NCBI RefSeq assembly: GCF_003130795.1 | Contig: NZ_CP029353.1 | Span: 248,001 to 312,000, forward strand | Source: Azospirillum thermophilum | GTDB taxonomy: Bacteria > Pseudomonadota > Alphaproteobacteria > Azospirillales > Azospirillaceae | Length of the DNA stretch: 64,000 nucleotides | Direction: 5' to 3' | In this document: positions 31,689-40,913 of the stretch, one piece after another | Position numbering within the stretch: position 1 is the stretch's first letter | How the letters are laid out: each line of letters opens with the position of its first letter | Notes under the pieces: model-generated | Databases searched by the model: none | What the model saw: the letters and a program-made list of their open reading frames with translations, nothing else | Told to the model about the DNA's origin: nothing | Program-made: the position numbers and the translations under genes

Positions 31689-32183
31689 TCACAGAATCTC
31701 CGCGTCCCGGACCAGCCCGTCGACCTGGCCCAGCATCACGGCACAGGATTCGTCGCCGTCCAGGATGGCCGGCAGCGCGACGCTGAACATCGCGACGCTC
31801 GCCCTGCCATCGCGGTCGCTTCCGATCAGCCACAGGTAATGGACCTCGGCGCGGCCGTCCTCTTCGGTATGCATCACCGCCTGCGCGATGACTCCGTCCC
31901 GGTGGGGCTCGACGGTGCGGTCGCCGGCGCGCGGATCGTCCGGCCGCACGAAACGCAGGGCCATCTCCTGCAGGACGGCCTCCACCCCGCCGGAGTCCGG
32001 ACGCGGCGTCACCCGGTCGGTGACCAGCCGCAGCACCCCGCCGGCCGGCGGCGGCGGGCGGAAGGCGGCGACCGCGTGGCCCTCATGCTCCTCGACCTCC
32101 ATGCTCCAGTCGGCGGGCAGGCGGAACCGCACCACGTCGTTCCAGCCGATCTCCCGCCCGTCCCGGGCCTGCCTGTTCGTCAC
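31689..32183 (-). CDS. Hypothetical protein, weak DUF1795/DcrB-like fold
   Basis: 164 residues from a GTG start at 32183, picked because GGAGGAGG lies five bases ahead. The pattern of beta strands (VVRFRLPADWSMEVEE, AVAAFRPPPPAGGVLRLVTD, EVHYLWLIGSDRDGRASVAMFSV) recalls the DcrB/DUF1795 fold, but I cannot confirm this. No signal peptide. It is divergent from the DUF1848 gene with 126 bases between the starts. Function unknown. Confidence 0.65.
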   Translation of the reverse strand: MTNRQARDGREIGWNDVVRFRLPADWSMEVEEHEGHAVAAFRPPPPAGGVLRLVTDRVTPRPDSGGVEAVLQEMALRFVRPDDPRAGDRTVEPHRDGVIAQAVMHTEEDGRAEVHYLWLIGSDRDGRASVAMFSVALPAILDGDESCAVMLGQVDGLVRDAEIL

Positions 32184-32309
32184 GGCGTCCTCCTCCTGTC
32201 CCTCTTCGCGCCGCCGCCTGCGCGGCCGCTCCGCCGGGCGCACTGTAGAGCGATGCGGCCCCGGCGTCCCAGGCTTGATAAGGACCGGGCGGCTCCCCAT
32301 GCTGGAGCG

Positions 32310-33194
32310 ATGATCGTCTCCGCCAGCTACAAGACCGACATTCCCGCCTTCTACGGCCGCTGGTTCCTCAACCGGCTGGAGGCGGGATACTGCCGCATGG
32401 TCAATCCTTACGGAGGCCAGACCTACCGCATCGACCTGACGCGGCCGGCGGTGGACGGCTTCGTCTTCTGGACCAAGAACCTCGCGCCCTTCGCCCCGGG
32501 GCTGGAGGAGGTCGCCCGCCGCGGCTATCCCTTCGTCGTGCAGTACGGCATCACCGGCCTGCCGACGCTTCTGGAGCGCTCGGTGCCCGACTGGCAGCGC
32601 AGCGCCGAGCAGATGGACTGGCTGCGGGGACGCTGGGGGCCGCGGGCCGCGGTCTGGCGCTACGACCCCATCGTGCTGACCGATGCGCTGACCCCGGCCC
32701 GGCATCGCGAGACTTTCGCCCGGATCGCCGCCCGGCTGCGCGGCGTCACCGACGAGGTGGTGGTCTCCTTCCTGCAGCCCTACCGCAAGACCGCGCGCAA
32801 CCTCGCCGCCGCCGGCATCGCCTGGCGCGACCCGGATCCGCAGGAGAAGCGCGCGCTGCTGGCCGATCTGGCGGCGGTCGCCGCGGAGCATGGGATGGCG
32901 CTGACCCTCTGCACCCAGCCCGCGCTGCTGGAGGTGCCGGGCACCGCCGCCGCGCGCTGCATCGACGGGGAGCGGATGTCGGACATGGCCGGGCGGCCGC
33001 TGGCGGCGCGGGAGAAGGGCAACCGTCCGGGCTGCCTGTGTGCCGAAAGCCGGGACATCGGCGATTACGACAGTTGCCCGCACGGCTGCGTCTATTGCTA
33101 TGCGGTGGCGAACCGGTCGGCGGCGCAGCGGCGATTCGCCGCGCATGATCCGGAGGGTGAGTTCCTTTTCGCGCGCCTGCCCGCGGACCGCTGA
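32310..33194 (+). CDS. DUF1848 family protein
   Basis: 294-residue member of DUF1848, a family of unknown function. It begins IVSASYKTDIPAFYGRWF, has GFVFWTKNLAPF, and ends with clustered cysteines: CLCAESRDIGDYDSCPHGCVYCYA is the region at about 253-276, with a CPHGCVYC element resembling a radical-SAM cluster motif but placed at the C-terminus. A metal or iron-sulfur site is therefore likely. Start ATG 32310 follows GGAG closely. Divergent from the GTG-start gene at 32183. Confidence 0.85.
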   Translation: MIVSASYKTDIPAFYGRWFLNRLEAGYCRMVNPYGGQTYRIDLTRPAVDGFVFWTKNLAPFAPGLEEVARRGYPFVVQYGITGLPTLLERSVPDWQRSAEQMDWLRGRWGPRAAVWRYDPIVLTDALTPARHRETFARIAARLRGVTDEVVVSFLQPYRKTARNLAAAGIAWRDPDPQEKRALLADLAAVAAEHGMALTLCTQPALLEVPGTAAARCIDGERMSDMAGRPLAAREKGNRPGCLCAESRDIGDYDSCPHGCVYCYAVANRSAAQRRFAAHDPEGEFLFARLPADR

Positions 33195-33225
33195 ACCGTC
33201 TTGCGGACAGGCTGCCGAACCGCCC

Positions 33226-33591
33226 TTACGGGCAGACCTTGCGCACCGTCTCCACCAGCTTTTCCGGGTTGAAGGGCTTGACCAGCCAGCCGGTGGCGCC
33301 GGCCTCGCGGCCCGCCGTCTTCTTGGCCGGGTCCGCCTCGGTGGTCAGCAGCAGCACCGGCGTGGCGCGGTTGGTGGCGCTCGCCCGCACCGCGCGGGTC
33401 AGCGCCAGCCCGTCCATCCCCGGCATGTTCAGGTCGGTGATGATGCAGTCGAACTTCTGCCGGTTGACCAGGGCCAGCCCGGCCCCGCCGTCCACGGCTT
33501 CCGTCACGCTGTAACCGGCCCGCGACAGGGTGAAGGTCACCATGTCGCGGATCGTCTTGGAGTCGTCGACGGTCAGGATGCTCTTCGGCAT
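33226..33591 (-). CDS. Single-domain response regulator, CheY-like
   Basis: Stand-alone receiver of 121 residues. The acidic pocket is in LTVDDSKTIR, the phosphorylated Asp in IITDLNMPGMDGL, the conserved Thr in LLLTTEADP and Lys in LVKPFNPEKL. This agrees closely with CheY proteins (the DDSKTIR and PFNPEKL signatures). No che genes are adjacent; it may serve chemotaxis or a general stress relay. Monocistronic, downstream of grpE. Confidence 0.93.
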   Translation of the reverse strand: MPKSILTVDDSKTIRDMVTFTLSRAGYSVTEAVDGGAGLALVNRQKFDCIITDLNMPGMDGLALTRAVRASATNRATPVLLLTTEADPAKKTAGREAGATGWLVKPFNPEKLVETVRKVCP

Positions 33592-33651
33592 GGGGGAAGC
33601 CTTTCACAGCGGAGCGCCGGGGCGCCACGCCGAAAGGCGTAAGCCCATCGT

Positions 33652-33681
33652 GCCGCCGCGTCAACCGCCGGACGCGGCGGC
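33652..33681 (-). terminator. Stem-loop behind grpE
   Basis: Exact 10-bp arms GCCGCCGCGT (33652-33661) and ACGCGGCGGC (33672-33681) with a 10-base loop, starting about 20 bases past the grpE stop. No T-run, so terminator function is likely but not certain. Confidence 0.5.
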
Positions 33682-33701
33682 CCTTTTCCCGCGGCCCGGC
33701 C

Positions 33702-34307
33702 TCAGGCCTTGGTATCGACGTGCTGCGCCCCGCCGTCGCCCTTGGCGACGCCGACCATCGCCTCGCGCAGCAGGCGGCCGTGGATGGTGTAGCCGGGCTG
33801 CAGCACCTGGATGACGGTGCCGGCCGGCTTGCCGGTGTTCTCGATCTCGAACATCACCTGGTGGAAGTTCGGGTCGAAGGGCTCGCCGCTCGGATCCAGC
33901 TTCTTGATGCCGGCACGGTCGAAGGCGGCGAAGAGCTGGCGCTCGGTCGCCTCGACGCCGACCGCGAGGCCCTTCAGCATCTCGTCCTTCTCGCGGCCCT
34001 CGGCCGGGACGGCCTCCAGCGCGCGGCGCAGGTTGTCGGCCACCGACACCAGCTCCTTGGCGAAGCTGGAGACGGCGAACTTGCTGGCGTCCTCGCGGTC
34101 GCGCTGGGCGCGGCGACGGGTGTTCTCGGCCTCCGCCATGGCGCGCAGAAGCTGGTCCTTGAGGCTCGCGACCTCGGCCTCCAGCTGGGCGACGCGGTCG
34201 CCGGCGGCCGGAGCCTCTCCGGCGGCGGCGGTCGCGGCGTCGGCGGGGGCGGCGGTCCCGGTCGGGTCCACCGCGGCGTCGGCGGGCTTGTTCTGCTCTT
34301 CGCTCAT
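33702..34307 (-). CDS. grpE: Nucleotide exchange factor GrpE
   Basis: Exchange factor for DnaK, 201 residues. An Ala/Pro-rich N-terminus leads into the long dimeric coiled coil (VAQLEAEVASLKDQLLRAMAEAENTRRR) and the C-terminal beta domain (PNFHQVMFEIENTGKPAGTV, HGRLLREAMVGVAKG). It follows hrcA with a 54-base gap, the classic hrcA-grpE unit. Confidence 0.97.
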   Translation of the reverse strand: MSEEQNKPADAAVDPTGTAAPADAATAAAGEAPAAGDRVAQLEAEVASLKDQLLRAMAEAENTRRRAQRDREDASKFAVSSFAKELVSVADNLRRALEAVPAEGREKDEMLKGLAVGVEATERQLFAAFDRAGIKKLDPSGEPFDPNFHQVMFEIENTGKPAGTVIQVLQPGYTIHGRLLREAMVGVAKGDGGAQHVDTKA

Positions 34308-34361
34308 GGGTCTCTCGGTGTTCTTCTTGTCGATGGAAAAGGCGGGTGTGAAAAGACGTCC

Positions 34362-35411
34362 TCAGCCGACGAGCCGGCTGATGACCTTGGCGGTATAGTC
34401 CACCAGCGGAATGATGCGGGCGTAATTGATGCGCGTCGGGCCGATGACCCCGATGGCGCCGATCACCTGCTCCCGGCTGTTCTGGAAGGGCGAGATGATC
34501 AGCGAACAGCCGGAATGGTTGAACAGCACGTTCTCCGCCCCGATGAAGATCTGGACGCCGTCCCCCTGTCCGGTCGCCTCGATCAGGCGCAGCATGGCCT
34601 CCTTGGTCTCCAGCGCCTCGAACAGGGCGCGCACGCGCTCCAGGTCCGACAGCGCCGTGACGTCCTCCAGCAGCCTGGCCTGGCCGCGGACGATGAGCTG
34701 CCCGCCGCCGCCGCCCTGCGAGCCGCCGGCCCCGGCCCAGGTGGCCAGCCCCTCGGCGACCACGCGGCGGGACAGCTCGTCGAGCTGGGTCCGCTGTTCC
34801 TGGATCTCGCGCGTCACCTCCTGCCGCGCCTCTTCGAGCGTGCGGCCGACCAGCTTGGCGCTGAGATAGTTGGAGACGGTCTGCAGGGTGGAGGTCGGCA
34901 GGCCGACCGGCACCTCGATGACGCGGTTCTCGACCAGCCCGTCCTCGTTCACCAGCACGACCAGCGCCCGGCCGGGGCCGAGCGAGACGAACTCGATGTG
35001 CTTCAGCGGCCGGTCGGTCTTCGGCGCCACCACCAGCCCGGCGCAGTGCGACAGGCCGGCCAGCATGGTCGAGGCCTCGTTCAGCACGTCGGACAGCGCC
35101 CGGCCGGAGGAGGCGCATTTCGCCTCGATCGACTCGCGCTCGTCCTCGGTCAGCGAACCGATCTCCAGCAGGCCGTTGACGAACATGCGCAGGCCGGCGT
35201 CGGTCGGGATGCGGCCGGCCGAGGTATGGGGGGCGTAGAGAAGCCCCTGCTCCTCCAGATCGGCCATCACGTTGCGGATGGTCGCGGGCGACAGGACCAT
35301 GCCCAGCCGCCGCGAGATCGTGCGCGATCCCACCGGCTCGCCCGTCGCCACATAGGCGTCGACGATCTGCCGGAAGATCTCGCGGGATCGTTGGTTCAGC
35401 TCGGTGATCAT
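34362..35411 (-). CDS. hrcA: Heat-inducible transcription repressor HrcA
   Basis: Repressor that binds CIRCE elements, usually in front of groESL, 349 residues. The winged helix lies at 1-75: YVATGEPVGSRTISRRLG and LSPATIRNVMADLEEQGLL. The GAF-like domain follows (CAGLVVAPKTDRPLKHIEFV) and the dimer segment with GAENVLFNHSGCSLI and GVIGPTRINYARIIPLVDY. Start 35411 by homology. No CIRCE (TTAGCACTC-N9-GAGTGCTAA) is visible in this window, so its targets are elsewhere. A sigma-70-like promoter is seen upstream. Confidence 0.96.
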   Translation of the reverse strand: MITELNQRSREIFRQIVDAYVATGEPVGSRTISRRLGMVLSPATIRNVMADLEEQGLLYAPHTSAGRIPTDAGLRMFVNGLLEIGSLTEDERESIEAKCASSGRALSDVLNEASTMLAGLSHCAGLVVAPKTDRPLKHIEFVSLGPGRALVVLVNEDGLVENRVIEVPVGLPTSTLQTVSNYLSAKLVGRTLEEARQEVTREIQEQRTQLDELSRRVVAEGLATWAGAGGSQGGGGGQLIVRGQARLLEDVTALSDLERVRALFEALETKEAMLRLIEATGQGDGVQIFIGAENVLFNHSGCSLIISPFQNSREQVIGAIGVIGPTRINYARIIPLVDYTAKVISRLVG

Positions 35412-35454
35412 GGTCCGGACGGGTTGTCGTTGGGCCGCGCAACGCGCGCGTCCG

Positions 35455-35483
35455 AATTTAGGCAGGTCAGGCAGCCGAATCAA
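35455..35483 (-). promoter_or_regulatory. Sigma-70 type promoter of hrcA-grpE
   Basis: On the minus strand TTGATT, a 17-base spacer, then TAAATT, ending 43 bases before the hrcA ATG. Each hexamer matches four of six consensus bases and the spacing is ideal. Confidence 0.55.
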
Positions 35484-35611
35484 CGGATGCGCCCCCGCCG
35501 GCCCCGGAAGAGGGCACTTCGCGCAAACGGAGCGGCCTTGCGGGCTGGACGCGCCGGGTCCGAGCCGATAGCCTGCGGGCCGTTTTCAACTGAACCCATC
35601 GGATGATTGCC

Positions 35612-36331
<720 letters not shown>

Positions 36332-36459
36332 GGATCGCGCAGGTAAGGATAGGGTCCGGGAGCGGAGGCGGGGACGGCCGCCGGCCTGCCCGTGCTCCGC
36401 CCGGCCGCTTCACGCCGCCGCCGCATGACGTTGCAGGTTCGTACAAGGAAATCAAAGGT

Positions 36460-37062
36460 ATGGCTTCCATTCCCCGCCGCTTCACCGGCGACACGCTCGT
36501 GATCGCCAGCCACAACAAGGGCAAGGTGCGCGAGATCGCCGACCTGCTCGGTCCTTACGTGCGGACCTTCACCACGGCGGGCGAGCTCGGGCTGCCGGAG
36601 CCGGAGGAGACCGGCACGACCTTCATCGCCAATGCGGAGCTGAAGGCGCGGGCCGCCGCCGCGGCCGGCCACGTCGCGATGGCCGACGACAGCGGTCTGG
36701 TGGTGCCGGCGCTGGGCGGCGACCCCGGCATCTACTCCGCCCGCTGGGCCGGGCCGGAGAAGGACTTCGCCATGGCGATGCGCAAGGTGGAGGAGGGGCT
36801 GGCCGGCAAGACCGACCGCAGTGCCTGTTTCGTCTGCGCCCTGACGCTCGCCTGGCCGGACGGGCATGTGGAGTCGGTGGAAGGCCGCTGTTCCGGCACG
36901 CTGGTGTGGCCGCCGCGCGGCGACAAAGGTTTCGGTTACGATCCGATGTTCGTGCCGGATGGCTTCGACATCACGTTCGGTGAGATGGAGCCGGCCAGGA
37001 AGCACGAGATGAGCCACCGGGCCGACGCCTTCCGTCAACTGGTCGACCGATGCTTCCGCTGA
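36460..37062 (+). CDS. rdgB: dITP/XTP pyrophosphatase (Ham1)
   Basis: House-cleaning nucleotidase that removes dITP and XTP, 200 residues. Signature parts: [62 protein letters not shown], and [20 protein letters not shown]. An ATG at 36460 follows AAAGG. It begins 128 bases after rph and its last 13 bases overlap hemW, so rdgB and hemW are translationally coupled. Confidence 0.96.
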   Translation: MASIPRRFTGDTLVIASHNKGKVREIADLLGPYVRTFTTAGELGLPEPEETGTTFIANAELKARAAAAAGHVAMADDSGLVVPALGGDPGIYSARWAGPEKDFAMAMRKVEEGLAGKTDRSACFVCALTLAWPDGHVESVEGRCSGTLVWPPRGDKGFGYDPMFVPDGFDITFGEMEPARKHEMSHRADAFRQLVDRCFR

Positions 37063-38216
37063 GCGGCGATCCCGGCTTCGCGATCTACGTCCACTGGCCC
37101 TTCTGCAAGTCGAAGTGTCCCTACTGCGACTTCAACAGCCATGTGCGCGAGCGGGTGGACCACGAGCGCTGGCGTGCCGCGCTGTTGCGGGAACTCGATC
37201 ATTACGCTGACGTAACGGGTGGTCGCCGCGTCACCTCGGTCTTCTTCGGCGGCGGCACGCCGTCGCTGATGGAGCCCGCCACCGTCGCCGCCCTGCTCGA
37301 CCGCGTCGCCGCGCGCTGGCCGGTGGCCGACGGGCTGGAGGTGACGCTGGAGGCCAACCCGACCTCGGTGGAGGCCGAGAAGTTCCGCGCCTTCCGCACC
37401 GCCGGGGTCAACCGGGTGTCGCTCGGGATCCAGGCGCTGGACGATGCGCCGCTGCGCTTCCTCGGCCGCCGGCACAACGCGGCGGAGGCGCTGGGCGCCA
37501 TCGGGCTGGCGGCGAAAAGCTTCGATCGTTTCTCTTTCGATCTGATCTACGCCCGTCCGGGACAGAGCGTCGCCGACTGGGAGGCGGAGCTGAAGCGGGC
37601 GCTCGACCATGCGGTCGGGCATCTGTCGGTCTACCAGTTGACGATCGAGGAGGGGACGGCCTTCCATCCGCTGCACGCCCGCGGTGAGCTGGTCCTTCCC
37701 GACGACGAGCTGGCCGGCGACCTCTACGAAGCGACGCAGGCCGTACTGGGAGCGGCCGGGCTGCCGGCCTACGAGATCTCCAACCATGCCCGTCCGGGCG
37801 AGGAGAGCCGGCACAACCTGACCTACTGGCGCTACGGCGACTATGTCGGCATCGGGCCCGGCGCCCATGGCCGGCTGACGCTGGACGGCGAGAAGCGGGC
37901 GACCCGCGCCCACCGCGCCCCGGAAATCTGGCTGGAGCGGGTGGAGCGCGACGGCCATGGCGCCGCCGCCCCCGACCCGATCGAGCGGGCCGACCGCGGC
38001 ACCGAGCTTCTGATGATGGGCCTGCGGCTGACCGAGGGCGTGCCCCGCGCGCGGCTGGTCGAGGAGGCGGGCTGCGACCTCGACGGCGTCGTGGATGCCG
38101 GCGGGCTCGCCCGTCTGGTCGCCGGCGGCTTCCTGGAGGTCACCGACAGCCATGTCCGCGCGACCTACGAGGGGCGCCAGCGGTTGAACGGGGTGCTGCG
38201 GGCTCTGCTCGCCTGA
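37050..38216 (+). CDS. hemW: Heme chaperone HemW (radical SAM)
   Basis: Heme-binding chaperone formerly called coproporphyrinogen III oxidase-like, 388 residues. The cluster motif is [10 protein letters not shown], the HemW form of CxxxCxxC, followed by [10 protein letters not shown] and NPTSVE. The short C-terminal HemN-like domain contains [14 protein letters not shown]. Both features separate it from HemN, which has longer N- and C-terminal parts. It overlaps rdgB by 13 bases. Its stop codon lies in the first copy of a 26-bp tandem repeat. Confidence 0.95.
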   Translation: MLPLSGDPGFAIYVHWPFCKSKCPYCDFNSHVRERVDHERWRAALLRELDHYADVTGGRRVTSVFFGGGTPSLMEPATVAALLDRVAARWPVADGLEVTLEANPTSVEAEKFRAFRTAGVNRVSLGIQALDDAPLRFLGRRHNAAEALGAIGLAAKSFDRFSFDLIYARPGQSVADWEAELKRALDHAVGHLSVYQLTIEEGTAFHPLHARGELVLPDDELAGDLYEATQAVLGAAGLPAYEISNHARPGEESRHNLTYWRYGDYVGIGPGAHGRLTLDGEKRATRAHRAPEIWLERVERDGHGAAAPDPIERADRGTELLMMGLRLTEGVPRARLVEEAGCDLDGVVDAGGLARLVAGGFLEVTDSHVRATYEGRQRLNGVLRALLA

Positions 38217-38275
38217 CCGAACCGCGGGCTCCGCTCGCCTGACCGAACCGCGAGCCCTGCTCGCCTGACCGACGG
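38198..38275. repeat. Three imperfect 26-bp tandem copies at the hemW 3' end
   Basis: Copies start at 38198, 38224 and 38250 and share the core CTCGCCTGACCGA. The first copy contains the last codons and stop of hemW, so each later copy carries a decayed duplicate of that end. It ends nine bases before folA. Confidence 0.85.
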
Positions 38276-38283
38276 GGGGACGG

Positions 38284-38775
38284 ATGCGCATCAGCCTGGT
38301 GGTGGCCGCCGCCGCCAACGGCGTCATCGGCCGCGATGGCGACCTGCCCTGGCGCCTGCCGGGCGACCTGAAGCGTTTCAAGGAGCTGACGCTCGGCAAG
38401 CCGGTGCTGATGGGCCGGCGCACCTGGGAGTCGCTTCCCCGCCGCCCGCTGCCGGGGCGGGAGAACCTCGTCGTCAGCCGCAGCGCAGCCCCCGGCGAGC
38501 GGGACGGCGCCCGCTGGTTCTCCGGGATCGCCGGGGCCATCGACCATGCCCGCGCCGGCGGAGCGGACGAGCTGTGCGTCATCGGCGGTGCGGAGATCTT
38601 CCGCGAGACCCTGCCGCTCGCCGACACGCTGCACCTGACCCGCGTCGAGCGGGCGGTGGAGGGCGACACGCTGATGCCGCCGCCCGGCCCCGGCTGGGTG
38701 GAGCGGGAGAGCGGTCCCCTGCTGGAGGAGAACGGGCTGCCCTACCGCTTCATCGAGTACCGGCGCGGGGGATAG
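38284..38775 (+). CDS. folA: Dihydrofolate reductase
   Basis: NADPH-dependent reductase making tetrahydrofolate, 163 residues. Landmarks: LVVAAAANGVIGRDGDLPWRLPGDLKRFKELT (active-site Asp and Trp region), PVLMGRRTWESLP, LVVSRS, and ELCVIGGAEIFRETLPLADTLHLTRV. ATG 38284 follows GGGGGGACGG. It lies 67 bases after hemW, separated by the tandem repeat, and converges on hslU. Confidence 0.96.
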   Translation: MRISLVVAAAANGVIGRDGDLPWRLPGDLKRFKELTLGKPVLMGRRTWESLPRRPLPGRENLVVSRSAAPGERDGARWFSGIAGAIDHARAGGADELCVIGGAEIFRETLPLADTLHLTRVERAVEGDTLMPPPGPGWVERESGPLLEENGLPYRFIEYRRGG

Positions 38776-38811
38776 CGCGGTCCGTCCTGCCGGATCTTGC
38801 GGATCCTGCGC

Positions 38812-38845
38812 GGGTCACCCGGACGGACATCGATCCGGGTGACCC
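38812..38845. terminator. Convergent hairpin between folA and hslU
   Basis: Perfect 12-bp arms GGGTCACCCGGA (38812-38823) and TCCGGGTGACCC (38834-38845) with a 10-base loop. No T-run on either strand, but stem strength and position between convergent genes support a terminator. Confidence 0.6.
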
Positions 38846-38853
38846 CTGCCGCC

Positions 38854-40173
38854 TTACAGGATGAACTTCGACAGGTCGGCGTTCCTGGCGAGGCTGCTGA
38901 CCCGCTCGCGCACATAGGCCGCGTCGACCGTCACCGTCGTGCCCGGCCGGTCGCTGGCCGAGAAGCTGACCTCCTCCAGCAGCCGCTCCAGCACCGTGTG
39001 CAGGCGGCGGGCGCCGATGTTCTCGACGCTGCCGTTGATCTCCGCCGCCAGACGGGCCAGCTCGTCGATGCTGTCGTCGGTGAAGACCAGCTCCACGTCC
39101 TCGGTCTTCAGCAGGGCCTTGTACTGCTTGATCAGGCTGGCTTCCGGCTCGGTCAGGATGCGCTTGAAGTCGTCCTGCGACAGGGCCTTCAGCTCGACGC
39201 GGATGGGCAGGCGGCCCTGCAGCTCGGGCAGCAGGTCGGACGGCTTGGCGACGTGGAAGGCGCCCGAGGCGATGAACAGGATGTGGTCGGTCTTGACCGG
39301 CCCGTGCTTGGTCGAGACGGTGGTGCCCTCGATCAGCGGCAGCAGGTCGCGCTGCACGCCCTCGCGGCTGACGTCGGCGCCGCCGCGGTTCTCGGAACGG
39401 GCGGAGATCTTGTCGATCTCGTCGAGGAAGACGATGCCATTCTGCTCGACCGATCGGATCGCCTCCGAGACGACCTTTTCCTGGTCCAGCAGCTTGTCCG
39501 ACTCCTCGGCGATCAGCACGGTGTGGCTCTCGGCCACCGTCATGCGGCGCGGCTTGGTCCGGCCGCCCATCATCTTCCCGAAGATGTCGTTCAGGTTCAG
39601 CATGCCCATCTGGGCGCCCGGCATGCCGGGGATGTCGAAGGTCGGCATGCCGCCCGGCGGGGCGGTGTCGGCGACCTGGATCTCGATCTCGCGGTCGTTC
39701 AGCGTGCCTTCGCGCAGCATCTTGCGGAACTTGGCGCGGGTCTCGGCGCCGGCGTTGTCGCCGCACAGCGCGTCGAGCACCCGCTCCTCTGCCCGCAGCT
39801 CGGCCTTGGCGACGACCTCCTTGCGCAGGCGCTCGCGGGTCATGCCGATGGCGATCTCCACGAGGTCGCGGACGATCTGCTCCACGTCGCGGCCGACATA
39901 GCCGACCTCGGTGAACTTGGTCGCCTCGATCTTCAGGAAGGGTGCCTGCGCCAGCTTGGCGAGGCGGCGGGCGATCTCCGTCTTGCCGACGCCGGTCGGG
40001 CCGATCATCAGGATGTTCTTCGGCAGCACCTCCTCGCGCAGCCCTTCGGGGAGCTGCTGGCGGCGCCAGCGGTTGCGCAGCGCGATGGCGACGGCGCGCT
40101 TGGCCTCGTGCTGGCCGACGATGTAGCGGTCGAGCTCGGAGACGATCTCGCGGGGGCTGAAAGCGGCGGTCAT
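38854..40173 (-). CDS. hslU: ATP-dependent protease ATPase HslU (ClpY)
   Basis: AAA+ unfoldase of the HslUV protease, 439 residues. Walker A is [15 protein letters not shown], the pore motif [11 protein letters not shown], Walker [12 protein letters not shown], sensor region [15 protein letters not shown], and C-terminal [18 protein letters not shown]. Start 40173 by homology. The ATPase follows hslV by five bases, so they are one operon, as usual. Confidence 0.97.
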   Translation of the reverse strand: MTAAFSPREIVSELDRYIVGQHEAKRAVAIALRNRWRRQQLPEGLREEVLPKNILMIGPTGVGKTEIARRLAKLAQAPFLKIEATKFTEVGYVGRDVEQIVRDLVEIAIGMTRERLRKEVVAKAELRAEERVLDALCGDNAGAETRAKFRKMLREGTLNDREIEIQVADTAPPGGMPTFDIPGMPGAQMGMLNLNDIFGKMMGGRTKPRRMTVAESHTVLIAEESDKLLDQEKVVSEAIRSVEQNGIVFLDEIDKISARSENRGGADVSREGVQRDLLPLIEGTTVSTKHGPVKTDHILFIASGAFHVAKPSDLLPELQGRLPIRVELKALSQDDFKRILTEPEASLIKQYKALLKTEDVELVFTDDSIDELARLAAEINGSVENIGARRLHTVLERLLEEVSFSASDRPGTTVTVDAAYVRERVSSLARNADLSKFIL

Positions 40174-40178
40174 GGTGG

Positions 40179-40742
40179 TTACAGCTTTTCGAGGGTGACG
40201 TTTTCGTTCGTGTAGACGCAAATGCCGGCGGCGATCCTCATCGCCTTGCGGGCGACCGCCTCGGCATCCATGCCGTCGATGTCGATCAGCGCGCGCGCCG
40301 CCGACAGGGCGTAGGACCCGCCGGAGCCGATGCCGATCAGCCCGTCCTCCGGCTCCAGCACGTCGCCGTTGCCGGTCAGGACGAGGCTGACGGACTTGTC
40401 GGCCACCGCCATCATCGCCTCCAGCCGGCGCAGGTAGCGGTCGGTCCGCCAGTCCTTCGCCATCTCGACGCAGGCGCGGGTGAGCTGGCCCGGATACTGC
40501 TCCAGCTTCGCCTCCAGCCGCTCGAACAGCGTCAGCGCGTCGGCGGTGGCGCCGGCGAATCCCGCCATCACCGTGCCGCCGGCCAGCCAGCGCACCTTGC
40601 GCGCGTTGGACTTCATCACCGTCTGGCCCACCGACACCTGTCCGTCGCCGGCGATCACAACCTGCCCGTCCTTGCGGACCGAAAGGATGGTGGTGCCGTG
40701 CCACTGGATGGGGTCGTGTGGGTTTGCTGAATGGGACGTCAT
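40179..40742 (-). CDS. hslV: ATP-dependent protease peptidase subunit HslV (ClpQ)
   Basis: Proteasome-like threonine peptidase, 187 residues. The catalytic Thr is the first of [19 protein letters not shown], at about residue 17, so a 16-residue propeptide has to be removed. The rest ([46 protein letters not shown]) is standard. ATG 40742 by homology. It leads hslU. Confidence 0.97.
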   Translation of the reverse strand: MTSHSANPHDPIQWHGTTILSVRKDGQVVIAGDGQVSVGQTVMKSNARKVRWLAGGTVMAGFAGATADALTLFERLEAKLEQYPGQLTRACVEMAKDWRTDRYLRRLEAMMAVADKSVSLVLTGNGDVLEPEDGLIGIGSGGSYALSAARALIDIDGMDAEAVARKAMRIAAGICVYTNENVTLEKL

Positions 40743-40913
40743 GCTCGACCGTCTGTGAACAGGGAAAGGCCCGGCCCTCCTCAGGGCACCGGGAGCCCGG
40801 AACACCACCGCGCCGCCGCGCCGCCCGGGGCCTGTCGCAGGTCGTCCCGGGCCGGTTCCGTCCGGGCATCCGGTCCCGGGCATCCGGTCTATGTGGGAGG
40901 GGCCGGACCCCCG

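Noticed and set aside
34362..35411. CIRCE element search around hrcA and dnaK
   Set aside because: No TTAGCACTC-N9-GAGTGCTAA found; only sigma-type promoters are supported.
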